Below are positions 52,661 through 62,716 of a stretch of 64,000 nt of DNA, piece by piece. Every line of letters begins with the position of its first letter. The first letter of the stretch is position 1. The notes beneath the pieces were generated by a model that did no database searches, was not told the origin of the DNA, and was given only the letters and a program-made list of their open reading frames with translations. Origin of the DNA: Neptunomonas qingdaonensis (GTDB taxonomy: Bacteria; Pseudomonadota; Gammaproteobacteria; Pseudomonadales; Balneatricaceae); assembly GCF_900113275.1 (NCBI RefSeq), contig NZ_FOOU01000005.1, positions 124,001 to 188,000 on the forward strand. Direction: 5' to 3'. The position numbers and the translations under genes are program-made.

Positions 52661-52802
52661 GGGGCAAACAACATGTCTGTTTGCATATTAGACGCTGCCC
52701 AATAACAGATATGGAAAAGCAGGAGAAAATTTCACCTGCTTCTATAACGCGCTAAAGCGAAACGCTTTAAAAAAAATCCCGGGTCTTCGTTAGTTATATC
52801 CG

Positions 52803-54275
52803 TTATTCAATAATAGGTAATTGTATGTGAACAGTTGAGCCAACGTTCACATCAGAAGTGACAGCCATATGCCCCTTATGCTGTTCGGTAACAATGTAAT
52901 GCGAGAAAGAGAGGCGCTGCCCTGCATCAAAATCAGTTCCGGGTGCTTTATTACTGAAGAACGGCTCAAACAAGCACATCTGCTCTTCGTTATTCAGACC
53001 TACACCGTTGTGCTGAATTTTTATCCAAAGACTGTCATAGCATTCAGCCAGGATGATTTTAATCGTCGGCTTAAACCCGGGATCAGTCGAAGCGGCCGCC
53101 ATTTTAAGCTCAAGCGCATGACATGCATGGCGGAAAAGACTAATAAATACTTGTTGTAGCTCGGTAATGTAACAGGGGGTTAGCGGCAAATTCTTTTCAA
53201 AATTTCGTACCAGAGTGACCTTGCTAAAGGGAAGCGCGGCTGAAACTGAGACCACATCATTGGCGAGAGTGATAGCATTTTCCATCACATCAACAATATC
53301 AGCTAACTGCTTTTTCTCATGTCGACTGCGCGCAAATGCGAGCAAATTACCGATGATCGTTGAGACCTGATCGCCTTTGCTGGACATATCATGAAGAATG
53401 GTATTCAGCTGCCTGGCTTTCTTATCGTCAGCCGCTGTTTGTGTGTTTGCCTGGTCAGCCAGTGTATGCTGGAAGCTTTTCAGATCCATTAAAATAGCTT
53501 GCAGCGGTACATTGATATCATGTGCCATCGTGGACGCAAGCTCTCCCATAAATGACATTTTATCATTATGAATCAGCATGTTTTCTGCCGCGGTCTGTTT
53601 GCTGATATCGTCAACAAGAATGACAACGCCCGCTTCTGTCTGGCCTTGCAACGGATAGATCGTAATATCGAAATGCGCCATGCTTCGCAAACTTTGTTTC
53701 AGGTGTATAGGTTCATTTTTCTTAATCACCTGCTGGATCTGTTCCGGTGTAATTGACACAGTAGGGTAAGCTTCCCAGAGTGTTTTGCCCAAGGCCTGCG
53801 AAGCTGGGATTCCCGAGGCTTCTTCAACCTGCTTATTCCATTGTGTTACCTTACCGTCCTTATCCAGGCTGACGAGCATCAGCGGCATGGAGGCTAAAAT
53901 ATCTTTAATGTAAGACTCAGAAGAGCGTAACTGCTCACTGGTAATGATATGTTGCGACACCTCTTCTTCTAATAGGTGGTTACTCTGGGTTAGTTGTCGG
54001 TTCGCCTCATCCAGTGTCGCGGTACGATCTTTAACCCGCTGCTCAAGATCTTTACGAATTGCAGTGAGCTCAAGATTGGCTTTATTAGCACGACGTCGGG
54101 CAAAAAACAGATTAACCGCCACAACAGATAGCAGAATGATTAGTGTACCGCTGCTCCAGTTAGCGAGTATTTGCCAGTTGGTTTTACCATTCTCGTCTTT
54201 AAAGATCGTTGTAATACCGGCAAGGGCCCATGGAGATTGTGTAACAAGCAACAGCACGAATAAAATATTTTTCAT
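52803..54275 (-). CDS. PAS histidine kinase with degenerate ATP-binding domain
   Basis: A 490-residue membrane kinase. Signal anchor ~1-20, TM ~42-59, coiled coil ~65-120, PAS domain ~120-225, and an H-box STMAHDINVPLQAI with His252. The catalytic domain is unusual: the N-box reads QQVFISLFRHACHAL, with Ser and His where the Mg-binding Asn residues should be; the G1 motif is QHNGVGL, with His for the Asp that contacts adenine; and the G2 loop is GTDFDAGQRLSF in place of GTGLGLS. ATP binding may be altered or lost. No response regulator is adjacent. Confidence 0.85.
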   Translation of the reverse strand: MKNILFVLLLVTQSPWALAGITTIFKDENGKTNWQILANWSSGTLIILLSVVAVNLFFARRRANKANLELTAIRKDLEQRVKDRTATLDEANRQLTQSNHLLEEEVSQHIITSEQLRSSESYIKDILASMPLMLVSLDKDGKVTQWNKQVEEASGIPASQALGKTLWEAYPTVSITPEQIQQVIKKNEPIHLKQSLRSMAHFDITIYPLQGQTEAGVVILVDDISKQTAAENMLIHNDKMSFMGELASTMAHDINVPLQAILMDLKSFQHTLADQANTQTAADDKKARQLNTILHDMSSKGDQVSTIIGNLLAFARSRHEKKQLADIVDVMENAITLANDVVSVSAALPFSKVTLVRNFEKNLPLTPCYITELQQVFISLFRHACHALELKMAAASTDPGFKPTIKIILAECYDSLWIKIQHNGVGLNNEEQMCLFEPFFSNKAPGTDFDAGQRLSFSHYIVTEQHKGHMAVTSDVNVGSTVHIQLPIIE

Positions 54276-54639
54276 AAAAGTCCAATATGATCAAATAATT
54301 ACAACCAAATCTTAAGAAATCAAATTCTTGAGGGAGTTAACTTAATGTCGCAAAGATTACCTACATCGGTGCGTATAAACAACCTGCCAACGGGGTTTCT
54401 TAGCCAGCATATCCGGCTACAAAAACCGTACGCCAATACTAAACCTGATCTTTAAAAAACAGCTATCTGGCAACCATCACTATAAATTATCTATATTTGT
54501 TTATTTTTTCAGGAATATTCTTTAAAAAATGTGTAATTAGTTAATTATAGTGACGATAAATGCTGCTCTGACTTGTCCCTAACGACACATATCCATAAAA
54601 TGATCCAATTTTCACGTGAACTTTGTAAAGGTCTATACC
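54276..54639. other. Divergent spacer between the kinase gene and proS
   Basis: About 360 bases without a gene I can support. It must hold the proS promoter and that of the kinase; it is AT-rich near 54480-54550. I found no T-box or other known leader. Confidence 0.4.
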
Positions 54640-56355
54640 ATGCGCGCAAGCCAATTTCTTATCGCAACGCTCAAAGAGACTCCTTCTGATGCTGAAGTCA
54701 TCAGCCATCAGCTGATGCTACGCGCCGGTATGATCAGAAGAGAAGCTTCCGGCCTCTATTCCTGGCTACCCATGGGTTTACGCACACTTCGTAAAGTAGA
54801 ACGTATTGTCAGAGAAGAGATGGACAATGCGGGCGCAATGGAAGTACTGATGCCTGCGATCCAGCCGGCAGAACTATGGCAGGAATCCGGACGCTGGGAA
54901 CAATATGGTCCGGAGCTGCTTCGCTTGCACGATCGTCACAACCGGGAGTTCTGTGTCGGCCCTACACATGAAGAAGTGATCACCGATGTGGTACGAAACG
55001 AGATTAAAAGCTACAAACAGTTACCGGCCAATTTCTACCAGATTCAGACAAAATTCCGTGATGAGATTCGTCCACGCTTTGGCGTGATGCGCTCACGCGA
55101 GTTCATCATGAAAGATGCGTACTCTTTTCATGCTTCCCGCGAATCACTGGAAGCCACATACGACGTTATGTATCAGGCCTATACCAATGTTTTCAACCGT
55201 TTGGGGCTCGACTTTCGTCCGGTTATTGCGGATAACGGTTCGATTGGCGGCAATGGTTCACATGAGTTTCATGTACTGGCAGAGTCGGGTGAAGATGATA
55301 TCGCTTTTTCAGACAACAGCGATTATGCAGCCAACGTTGAAATGGCAGAAGCACTCGCGCTGGGTGAAAGGACAGCACCTACTGCTGAAATGACGCTGAT
55401 TGATACTCCCGATGCAAAAACCATCAAAGCACTCGTTGAGCAGTTCAATCTACCTATTGAAAAAACAGTTAAAACATTAGTCGTTGCCGCTTCAAAAGAG
55501 AGCGAAGCCGACTTTGTTGCACTGCTGGTTCGTGGCGATCACGACCTGAATGAAATCAAGGCTGAAAAACAACCTGGCGTTGCTTCACCGTTATGTTTTG
55601 CGACAGAAGAAGAGATACTTAAAGTGATGGGGGCTGGTCCCGGATCATTAGGCCCCTTGAACCTGACTATTCCCTGCATTATTGATCGCAGTGTAGCCAA
55701 CATGGCTGATTTTGCTGCTGGCGCCAATATTGAAGATAAACACTACATCAATATTAACTGGGAACGTGACCTGCCTACACCGGCTATTGCTGATTTGCGC
55801 AATGTACAAGAAGGCGATCCTAGCCCTTGCGGCCAGGGAACATTACAGATCAAGCGCGGTATTGAAGTTGGGCATATATTCCAGCTGGGTACTAAATACT
55901 CTGAAGCGATGAATGCCACTGTACTGAATGAAAACGGTAAAGCAACCATTCTTGAAATGGGTTGCTACGGCATCGGCATCACACGTGTCGTGGCAGCGGC
56001 TATCGAGCAGAATTACGATGATAATGGCATCATCTGGCCGAGCAGTCTTGCGCCCTTCCAGATCGCTCTGGTTCCGCTGCATTACGACAAATCTGAAAAA
56101 GTTCGTGAAGTGTCGGATCAAATCTATGCCGATCTGAAAGCCGCCGGCATCGAGGTGTTAATGGATGATCGTAAAGAGCGTCCTGGTGTGAAATTTGCCG
56201 ATATGGAACTGATGGGCTTACCGCATCGTTTAGTGATTTCTGAGCGCGGTATTGAGGCCGGTGCATACGAGTACAAGGGCCGCCGTGATGCTGACAAACA
56301 GGATGTAGCAGCTGAAGGTATTGTTGAATTCCTTAAACAGCAGATCGCGATTTAA
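54640..56355 (+). CDS. proS: Prolyl-tRNA synthetase
   Basis: A 571-residue class II synthetase from the ATG at 54640, with AAAGG 8 bases upstream; the longer frame to 54616 starts with a GTG and lacks a ribosome site. Motif 1 and 2 regions are visible (VEVLMP-like [18 protein letters not shown], and [20 protein letters not shown]), and motif 3 in [14 protein letters not shown]. An INS editing domain inserts at ~230-390, as in bacterial-type ProRS; the anticodon-binding domain follows. It charges tRNA-Pro in the cytosol. A perfect terminator follows the stop. Confidence 0.97.
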   Translation: MRASQFLIATLKETPSDAEVISHQLMLRAGMIRREASGLYSWLPMGLRTLRKVERIVREEMDNAGAMEVLMPAIQPAELWQESGRWEQYGPELLRLHDRHNREFCVGPTHEEVITDVVRNEIKSYKQLPANFYQIQTKFRDEIRPRFGVMRSREFIMKDAYSFHASRESLEATYDVMYQAYTNVFNRLGLDFRPVIADNGSIGGNGSHEFHVLAESGEDDIAFSDNSDYAANVEMAEALALGERTAPTAEMTLIDTPDAKTIKALVEQFNLPIEKTVKTLVVAASKESEADFVALLVRGDHDLNEIKAEKQPGVASPLCFATEEEILKVMGAGPGSLGPLNLTIPCIIDRSVANMADFAAGANIEDKHYININWERDLPTPAIADLRNVQEGDPSPCGQGTLQIKRGIEVGHIFQLGTKYSEAMNATVLNENGKATILEMGCYGIGITRVVAAAIEQNYDDNGIIWPSSLAPFQIALVPLHYDKSEKVREVSDQIYADLKAAGIEVLMDDRKERPGVKFADMELMGLPHRLVISERGIEAGAYEYKGRRDADKQDVAAEGIVEFLKQQIAI

Positions 56356-56411
56356 GATATAAGAGTTAATAACAGTGCCGTCTGGCATCTGATAGCTACT
56401 AACATAGCAAG

Positions 56412-56439
56412 GCCGCTTTAGAACAAGCGGCTTTTTTTT
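56412..56439 (+). terminator. Intrinsic terminator of proS
   Basis: GCCGCTT and AAGCGGC pair around a 6-base loop and are followed by eight Ts. Textbook form. Confidence 0.95.
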
Positions 56440-56521
56440 CGAGATAGCTTATCCTTCGAGGGCTTTGCACGAGCCGAAATTTTGTTTGCTGGCTAGGCAA
56501 AAACGCACGGAAAAAGGGAGT

Positions 56522-57730
56522 TTATTTGGCTATCTCGGGCAGATCACCTTCCAACCCCATGGCAAAGGCCATCACTTTGTTTTTTAGTGGAGATGCTTTA
56601 CCGGCGACGCCTAAGCCAACATTGCGCAACAATTTAAGCGGTAACAGATCATTGCTGAATACCCGATAAAACAGGTCCATCGCCTGCATCATGATAAAAT
56701 TATGGCGACGTCTGTGTTTCTCATAATGGCTTAATACTGCCATTGAGGAGATGTCTTCGCCTTCTTCTAATGCAGTCATCAGTGTCTGTGCTAACGCAGC
56801 AGCATCCAGCAAGCCGATGTTGACTCCCTGACCTGCCAGAGGGTGAATCATATGCGCCGCATCACCCACCAGCACAACGCCCTCTTTTGCATATTGCTGA
56901 GCATGCTGACGACGCAGTGGGAAGCTTCCTCGACCTAACAAGCTTTCAATATTGCCCAGTGTTGCCGGGAAGCGATGGGTTAGCTCAGCAAGGAATTCCT
57001 CATCCGTGGTGCGCATGAGACGCTTCACTTCAGACGGTGTGTTGTACCAGACTAACGAGGCACGATGACCACTCAGCGGCAGAAAAGCCAAAGGCCCTGT
57101 CGGAGTGAATTGCTGCCAGGTAATATCTTGCTGAGCGTCTTCAGTAATAACCGAAGCGACCAGCGCATGCTGCTCATAATCCCATTTTTGAACACCAATA
57201 CCTACGGCTTGGCGGACACGTGAATCACCGCCGTCTGCAGCAACCAGCAGGCGAGCGACTAACTGGCGGCCATCATCCAACTCAACAATGCTGAATCCTG
57301 GTGAGTAATCAATCTTGTGGGTTTTAGCCGGGGTGATCAGATCAACATTGTCTAACGCTTTCATCTGATCGATCAATGCTAGCTGGATAACCCGGTTTTC
57401 AACAATATGGCCTAAGTGGTCATATTTCAGCTTTACGGAATCAAACAGCGTGGCGGCATGCTCTTCACTGGCTTCCCAGACTTTCATACGTCGATAGGGA
57501 CATGATCGTCTATCTATAATGCCCTGCCAACTGCCGACTGATTTGAGAATGTTTTCAGAAGCGATACTCAACGCTGATACACGCAGATCGTGATCCTGGG
57601 TCACATCAAATGCAGCTGGAAGCTGTGTTTCAATTACGGCTACTTTGAGTGATGTATTTCCTAATGCGCAAGCGAGCGCTCCACCGACCATACCACCGCC
57701 AACAATGACAACATCGTAACAAGACTGCAT
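56522..57730 (-). CDS. UbiH/UbiF/VisC-family FAD hydroxylase
   Basis: A 402-residue flavoprotein monooxygenase from the ATG at 57730, with GAAGAG 7 bases upstream. The FAD fingerprint is YDVVIVGGGMVGGALACALG, the DG motif is LLVAADGGDSRVRQAVGIG, and the second FAD motif is VVLVGDAAHMIHPLAGQGVN. These belong to the ubiquinone-biosynthesis hydroxylases; it probably hydroxylates the ring of a polyprenyl phenol or acts as a VisC paralogue. I cannot separate UbiF, UbiH and VisC with certainty, so no symbol is given. Confidence 0.9.
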   Translation of the reverse strand: MQSCYDVVIVGGGMVGGALACALGNTSLKVAVIETQLPAAFDVTQDHDLRVSALSIASENILKSVGSWQGIIDRRSCPYRRMKVWEASEEHAATLFDSVKLKYDHLGHIVENRVIQLALIDQMKALDNVDLITPAKTHKIDYSPGFSIVELDDGRQLVARLLVAADGGDSRVRQAVGIGVQKWDYEQHALVASVITEDAQQDITWQQFTPTGPLAFLPLSGHRASLVWYNTPSEVKRLMRTTDEEFLAELTHRFPATLGNIESLLGRGSFPLRRQHAQQYAKEGVVLVGDAAHMIHPLAGQGVNIGLLDAAALAQTLMTALEEGEDISSMAVLSHYEKHRRRHNFIMMQAMDLFYRVFSNDLLPLKLLRNVGLGVAGKASPLKNKVMAFAMGLEGDLPEIAK

Positions 57731-57932
57731 CTTGATTCTCTTCCCAGATTTTAGGTCATTATAACTGATTATAACCTGCAGCATATCGACTCAGGCCATG
57801 TCTGCTGATCTTTGCCTGATAGCGTATTAAGCATAGCGAAAATCAGCATAGATTAAGTCGGGTTGTTAAGTTAATGTACCCGAAAGTAACCTTATCATTG
57901 TTTCAACAAAGCCCTCTCAGTGGAGAATCTTC

Positions 57933-58403
57933 ATGCGTACGTTTTACGCCAGCCTGGTCATATCATTCATGCTTTTACTTCAAGGGTGCGCGACGTTAAA
58001 ACCCCTGGACTTCGAAGATCCAACCGTGACGGTTAACTCCGTCAAAATTATACCCAGCGATGGGATCGCGCCCAAGTTTGAGATCAGCCTGCATATAGTC
58101 AATCCCAACAGTGTCGCTTTACCCTTAAGAGGCGTTGCCTACTCTGTCACAATTGATGACCAGAAAATTCTTAACGGCGTATCAAATGACATGCCCGAGA
58201 TCGCTGCTTACGGGGCTGGCGATATCACATTAAGCGCCAATGCCAATCTGCTTAACAGTGTTCGGTTAATCGCATCATTAATGCAGCAAAACCGCAAAAT
58301 GGTGGCATATGAAATGAATGCGAAACTTGATTTAGGCACATTTACGCCGAACATTTACATTAAAGACGTGGGCGAAATATCACTTAACCCAGGCGCTCAA
58401 TGA
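57933..58403 (+). CDS. LEA type 2 (WHy) lipoprotein
   Basis: A 156-residue lipoprotein. The signal ends LLLQGCATLKP with the lipid-bearing Cys. The mature part is an LEA_2/WHy domain (PF03168): APKFEISLHIVNPNSVALPL, GVAYSVTIDDQKI, and a terminal beta region. WHy domains are linked to desiccation and stress tolerance; the bacterial lipoproteins have unknown roles at the outer membrane. GGAGA lies 7 bases before the ATG. Followed by a strong terminator. Confidence 0.9.
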   Translation: MRTFYASLVISFMLLLQGCATLKPLDFEDPTVTVNSVKIIPSDGIAPKFEISLHIVNPNSVALPLRGVAYSVTIDDQKILNGVSNDMPEIAAYGAGDITLSANANLLNSVRLIASLMQQNRKMVAYEMNAKLDLGTFTPNIYIKDVGEISLNPGAQ

Positions 58404-58440
58404 CCGATGATTACGCGGGACGGGACCTGCTATAAAACAA

Positions 58441-58470
58441 AAAAGATGGCTCCTTAGCCATCTTTTTTTT
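58441..58470 (+). terminator. Intrinsic terminator after the LEA lipoprotein gene
   Basis: AAAGATGGC and GCCATCTTT pair around a short loop and a T-run follows; the complementary A-run gives it a function on the minus strand too. Confidence 0.9.
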
Positions 58471-58527
58471 TACGCTTATTTAAGTCCGGGCTTTGCTCTG
58501 ATTTTGCACCTGTTTTACTGGCGCTTG

Positions 58528-60762
58528 CTAGCCTCGCTTAACACTGCGCTGCTGATTTTTCTTGGCGGCTGGCTTCTTCCCTGCCGCTTTTTTACGTGCG
58601 GCTGCGGTTGGGCGGTTCGCCAGCGAAGGTTTCGCTGTAGCCGTACCTTTTTTAGTGGCCGGGCTATTTTTGTTTGTGTTTGTGTTTGTGCTGCTTGAGC
58701 GCGAATAGTGTGTTTTTACTTCTGCCGGCACCAACTGCCACTCGGCATTACCGATCAGGTCTCCACGTCCCATTTTTTCTAATACTTCACGCAAACGCGG
58801 CCAATTATCTTCATCGTGATAGCGCAACAGTGATTTTTGAGAACGGCGCTCCTCAAGCTCACGAGGTATATAGAGCTTCTCGCTCTTATAGCTCACTTTT
58901 TTAAGCGGGTTTCTGCCAGAGTGGTACATTGCTGTTGCCAGCGCCATCGGTGACGGGTAAAAGGTCTGTACCTGATCAACACGGAACTTATGTTCTTTGA
59001 GCCACAACGCAAGATTCAGCATATCTTCATCTTCACAGCCCGGATGCGCGGCGATGAAATAAGGGATCAGATATTGCTTTTTACCTGCTTCTTTTGAGTA
59101 TTTCTCGAACATCTGCTTAAAGCGGTCATAGGTACCCATGCCCGGCTTCATCATTTTCGATAGCGTACCCTCTTCACTGTGCTCCGGCGCAATCTTCAGA
59201 TAGCCACCGACATGATGCGTTACCAGCTCTTTAACATACTCAGGGTCTTCAACGGCCAGGTCATAACGTAAGCCCGAGGCAATGGCAACCGTGTGAACCC
59301 CCTCAATTGCACGCGCTTTACGATACAACTGAGTGGTTTCGCTGTGGTCTGTTTTCAGGTTTTTACAGATCACCGGATAAACACAGGAAAGCTTACGGCA
59401 GGAAGCCTGAATCTCTGCATCATTACAGTTGAGGTGATACATGTTGGAGGTCGGACCACCCAAATCAGAGATCATACCGGTAAACCCGGGTACTTTATCG
59501 CGTATATCTTCGATCTCTTTAATCACAGATTCCTGCGAACGGCTTTGTATCACGCGGCCTTCATGCTCAGTAATTGAGCAGAAAGTACAGCCCCCAAAGC
59601 AGCCTCGCATGATATTCACGGAAAAACGAATCATGTCATAGGCAGGGATCTTTGCCTTACCGTACATAGGGTGCGGAATACGTTGATAAGGAAGCCCGAA
59701 CACGGCGTCCATCTCAGAGGTTTCTAAGGGTATCGGTGGTGGGTTCGCCCAAATTTCACGCTTACCATCACGCTGCACCAGCGCTTTCGCATTATGCGGG
59801 TTCGACTCCAGATGCAGAATTCTGGATGCATGTGCATACAATACCGGATCCTTGCTGACTTTATCCAACGAAGGTAAACGGATATAGGTCTGCGTGCCGT
59901 CAAGGCGTTGCTTACCTTTCAGCGGCTCAGGAATAATGCGAATCGGCATCACTTCCTGAGGGTCACTTTTTGCTTTGTCTGAAGCGCACTTTGACGGCTC
60001 AGCAATATATTCATATGGATTCTGGAACTGATCAATATGCCCTGGCCAATCGACACGGGTCGAGTCGATTTCGGTATAGCCCGCCGGAACAAAGTCACGT
60101 ACGATCACGGTACCACGCAGGTCATTAATGTCTTCTATCGGCTCGCCTTTAGCCAAACGGTGAGTTAAATCAACGATGGCACGTTCGGCATTGCCGTAAA
60201 GTAAAATATCAGCGCCGGAATCGATCAGGACGGAGCGACGAACTTTATTGCTCCAATAATCATATTGTGCAATACGTCGTAAACTGGCCTCGATACCCCC
60301 GATTACAACAGGAACATCTTTATATAACTCCCTACAGCGCTGCGTATAAACGATAACAGCACGATCCGGCCGCTTACCTTCAGCACCATGCGGTGTATAG
60401 GCATCATCATGTCGAACGCGCAGATCGGCGGTGTAACGATTGATCATCGAGTCCATATTGCCAGCGGTAACGCCGAAGTACAGATTGGGCTTACCCAGCT
60501 CATTAAAAGCTTCTGTCGAGCGCCAATCTGGTTGAGCAATAATACCGACACGAAAGCCTTGCGCTTCGAGTACGCGCCCCATAACAGCCATACCAAAACT
60601 TGGGTGGTCTACATAGGCGTCGCCTGTGACTAAAATAACATCACAGCTATCCCAGCCCAGTTGATCCATTTCCTGGCGAGTCGTCGGAAAAAAAGGGGCG
60701 GGTCCGAAACATTCGGCCCAATAGGGAGTATGTGAGAATAGGTCTGGCGCTGTTCTTATCAT
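58528..60762 (-). CDS. ygiQ: YgiQ-family radical SAM protein (UPF0313)
   Basis: A 744-residue protein from the ATG at 60762 ([20 protein letters not shown]); the frame to 60816 would need TTG. An N-terminal B12-binding-like fold (~15-150: [20 protein letters not shown]) precedes the radical SAM barrel with the cluster motif CFGGCTFC. YgiQ proteins are universal in many bacteria and have no proven reaction. The last ~50 residues are a Lys/Ala-rich tail with a short NTNTN repeat, which could bind nucleic acid. Convergent with the LEA lipoprotein gene. Confidence 0.95.
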   Translation of the reverse strand: MIRTAPDLFSHTPYWAECFGPAPFFPTTRQEMDQLGWDSCDVILVTGDAYVDHPSFGMAVMGRVLEAQGFRVGIIAQPDWRSTEAFNELGKPNLYFGVTAGNMDSMINRYTADLRVRHDDAYTPHGAEGKRPDRAVIVYTQRCRELYKDVPVVIGGIEASLRRIAQYDYWSNKVRRSVLIDSGADILLYGNAERAIVDLTHRLAKGEPIEDINDLRGTVIVRDFVPAGYTEIDSTRVDWPGHIDQFQNPYEYIAEPSKCASDKAKSDPQEVMPIRIIPEPLKGKQRLDGTQTYIRLPSLDKVSKDPVLYAHASRILHLESNPHNAKALVQRDGKREIWANPPPIPLETSEMDAVFGLPYQRIPHPMYGKAKIPAYDMIRFSVNIMRGCFGGCTFCSITEHEGRVIQSRSQESVIKEIEDIRDKVPGFTGMISDLGGPTSNMYHLNCNDAEIQASCRKLSCVYPVICKNLKTDHSETTQLYRKARAIEGVHTVAIASGLRYDLAVEDPEYVKELVTHHVGGYLKIAPEHSEEGTLSKMMKPGMGTYDRFKQMFEKYSKEAGKKQYLIPYFIAAHPGCEDEDMLNLALWLKEHKFRVDQVQTFYPSPMALATAMYHSGRNPLKKVSYKSEKLYIPRELEERRSQKSLLRYHDEDNWPRLREVLEKMGRGDLIGNAEWQLVPAEVKTHYSRSSSTNTNTNKNSPATKKGTATAKPSLANRPTAAARKKAAGKKPAAKKNQQRSVKRG

Positions 60763-60850
60763 GGAGTAATAGCAATCTTGTTGGGTTAACCCGCTATTAT
60801 CCCAGAAACGGCCCAATCCGCCTAGCTATAATAAACAAATCAAGATGAAA

Positions 60851-61285
60851 TTATTGCATACTCAGGATTGTTACTTCGCCCGTATTATTAGTTAGCTGAA
60901 TAACCCTATTATCTGTCATAGATAGTACGAGTGTTTTTTTCAGCTCATTTAATAATAAGTATTCCTGAAACATAACCACTTTCGAACAAAGTTTACGTGT
61001 GGTTATTAGCTCGTCTATTTCAAGGCGGGAATCAAGAACCGTATAACTTCCCCTGAACTGATTACATCCTGAAAAGCCGCTGATTTCGGTTTCCTTAAAT
61101 GTGAATGTCAGTTTTGGATAGTCCATTAAACCACGGCTGGCGACCGACGGGACATTCCAGGAGCTGTTCTTAAGTGAAGTCACAGGGTATGAATGTTGAT
61201 TGGCCTGCCGGGCCGTATCAAGCGATGTCGTTTTACAGCTAACGGCCAGCAACGAAAACAGAATAATACATACTATCCTTAGCAT
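60851..61285 (-). CDS. META-domain lipoprotein (HslJ-like)
   Basis: A 144-residue lipoprotein: signal ILFSLLAVSC, then a META domain (~40-140) with FSGCNQFRGSYTVLDSRLEI and the TTRKLCSKVVMFQEYLLL block. HslJ relatives are linked to heat or novobiocin resistance; the biochemical role is unknown. Anchored in the outer membrane. It follows the FabV gene on the same strand, with a hairpin terminator between. Confidence 0.88.
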   Translation of the reverse strand: MLRIVCIILFSLLAVSCKTTSLDTARQANQHSYPVTSLKNSSWNVPSVASRGLMDYPKLTFTFKETEISGFSGCNQFRGSYTVLDSRLEIDELITTRKLCSKVVMFQEYLLLNELKKTLVLSMTDNRVIQLTNNTGEVTILSMQ

Positions 61286-61350
61286 CTTAAAAAATCCTTT
61301 CTTACAAAGTCAGCGCAAATATTATAAATAAATACATTTAAATTCAATAT

Positions 61351-61373
61351 AAACCCTGCAATAAGCAGGGTTT
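61351..61373. terminator. Bidirectional hairpin after fabV
   Basis: AAACCCTGC and GCAGGGTTT pair around AATAA. It follows the fabV stop on the minus strand and separates it from the META gene; its A/T flanks make it act in both directions. Confidence 0.85.
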
Positions 61374-61393
61374 ATTCAGAGTATTAAACTGAC

Positions 61394-62587
61394 TTATAGA
61401 TCGATAATATCAAAATCAACAACGGGATTAACATCCGCGTCATAATCAACATTTTCAAGCGTAAAACCAAACAATTTTAAAAATTCAACTTTATAAGCAG
61501 CGTAATCTGTTAAATCAAAAAGATTCTCTGTTGTCACCTCTTTCCACAAATCTTTGCAGTGATCCTGTACATCGTCACGCAACTCCCAGTCATCCATACG
61601 ATAACGGTTTGCATCATCGATCGCACCGCTGTCACCATATAAGCCTGTGCGAAACAGACGATCTATCTGCTCCATACAGCCCTCATGAATGCCCTTTGCT
61701 TTCATGATTTTGAAAACCATGGATAAATAGAGTGGCATCACCGGAATAGCAGAGCTAGCCTGAGTCACAACTGACTTAAGTACACCTACGTTTGCCTGAC
61801 CACCGTTAACAGCTAATAGAGCGTTTAGCTCTCCCGCAGCACGGTCCAGATCCTGCTTGGCTTTACCCAGCGCACCATCCCAATAGATAGGCCAGGTGAT
61901 CTCTGTACCGATATAGCTATAGGCAACCGTTTTACACCCTTCAGCGAGCACACCAGCATCATTCAGCGCATGAATCCACAGCTCCCAGTCTTCACCACCC
62001 ATGACAGTAACGGTGTTAGCTATTTCTTCATCATTAGCCGGTTCTATTTCCGCATTGATGATCACATCTTTATTCGTATCAATCGCCGTAGAATGGTATG
62101 GCTGGCCAATGGGTTTAAGCACGGAACGAACCACTTCTCCGCTGTCAGGCATCTTACGTACCGGTGATGCAAGCGAGTAAACCACTAAATCAATCTGGCC
62201 TAAATCGGCTTTTATTAACTCAATCGCTTTTTGCTTAGCTTCATGGGAAAAGGCATCGCCGTTAATGCTTTTTGCATAAAGGCCCGCTTCATGAGCTTGC
62301 TGCTGAAACGCAGCGGCATTGTACCAACCGGCCGTTCCTGTCTTTTTCTCAGTCGCTGGCTTTTCGAAGAAAACACCAATGGTAGAAGCTCCCGAACCAA
62401 AGGCCGCTTCAATGCGTGAACAAAGACCATAACCGCTGGAAGATCCCACGACTAAGACACGTTTAGGGCCATTCTCAATGGGGCCTTTCTGTTTAACATA
62501 CTCAATTTGTTCGCGAACATTTTGAGCACAACCCGTAGGGTGAGATGTGGTACAAATAAAACCACGAATTTTTGGTGTAATGATCAT
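61394..62587 (-). CDS. fabV: FabV, NADH-dependent trans-2-enoyl-ACP/CoA reductase
   Basis: A 397-residue enzyme from the ATG at 62587 ([17 protein letters not shown]). The nucleotide fingerprint is [20 protein letters not shown], and the catalytic Tyr-x8-Lys pair is [10 protein letters not shown]. FabV is the triclosan-resistant enoyl reductase that reduces enoyl-ACP with NADH in the last step of fatty acid elongation. Length and motifs match the family. Acts in the cytosol. No other fatty-acid synthesis gene is adjacent; it is downstream of the acyl-CoA dehydrogenase on the same strand, across a terminator. Confidence 0.96.
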   Translation of the reverse strand: MIITPKIRGFICTTSHPTGCAQNVREQIEYVKQKGPIENGPKRVLVVGSSSGYGLCSRIEAAFGSGASTIGVFFEKPATEKKTGTAGWYNAAAFQQQAHEAGLYAKSINGDAFSHEAKQKAIELIKADLGQIDLVVYSLASPVRKMPDSGEVVRSVLKPIGQPYHSTAIDTNKDVIINAEIEPANDEEIANTVTVMGGEDWELWIHALNDAGVLAEGCKTVAYSYIGTEITWPIYWDGALGKAKQDLDRAAGELNALLAVNGGQANVGVLKSVVTQASSAIPVMPLYLSMVFKIMKAKGIHEGCMEQIDRLFRTGLYGDSGAIDDANRYRMDDWELRDDVQDHCKDLWKEVTTENLFDLTDYAAYKVEFLKLFGFTLENVDYDADVNPVVDFDIIDL

Positions 62588-62665
62588 GGCTAGCAATAAT
62601 CTCTATCAATTGATCGGAAATATACTGGCAGACACCTTACCCGATTTTCGCGGTATTGAATAGCA

Positions 62666-62689
62666 AAACACCCGCAAGAGCGGGTGTTT
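62666..62689. terminator. Hairpin between the acyl-CoA dehydrogenase and fabV genes
   Basis: A 10-bp perfect stem (AAACACCCGC and complement) with loop AAGA. The minus strand continues TTTTGC, so it ends the acyl-CoA dehydrogenase transcript before fabV. Confidence 0.9.
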
Positions 62690-62716
62690 ACAAAAGCCAC
62701 TTCAGACCGGTTCGGC

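Noticed and set aside
52753-52769. Terminator for the HlyU-like gene (TAAAGCG paired with CGCTTTA)
   Set aside because: The A-run follows on the plus strand, where a T-run is needed, and on the minus strand the T-run precedes the hairpin.
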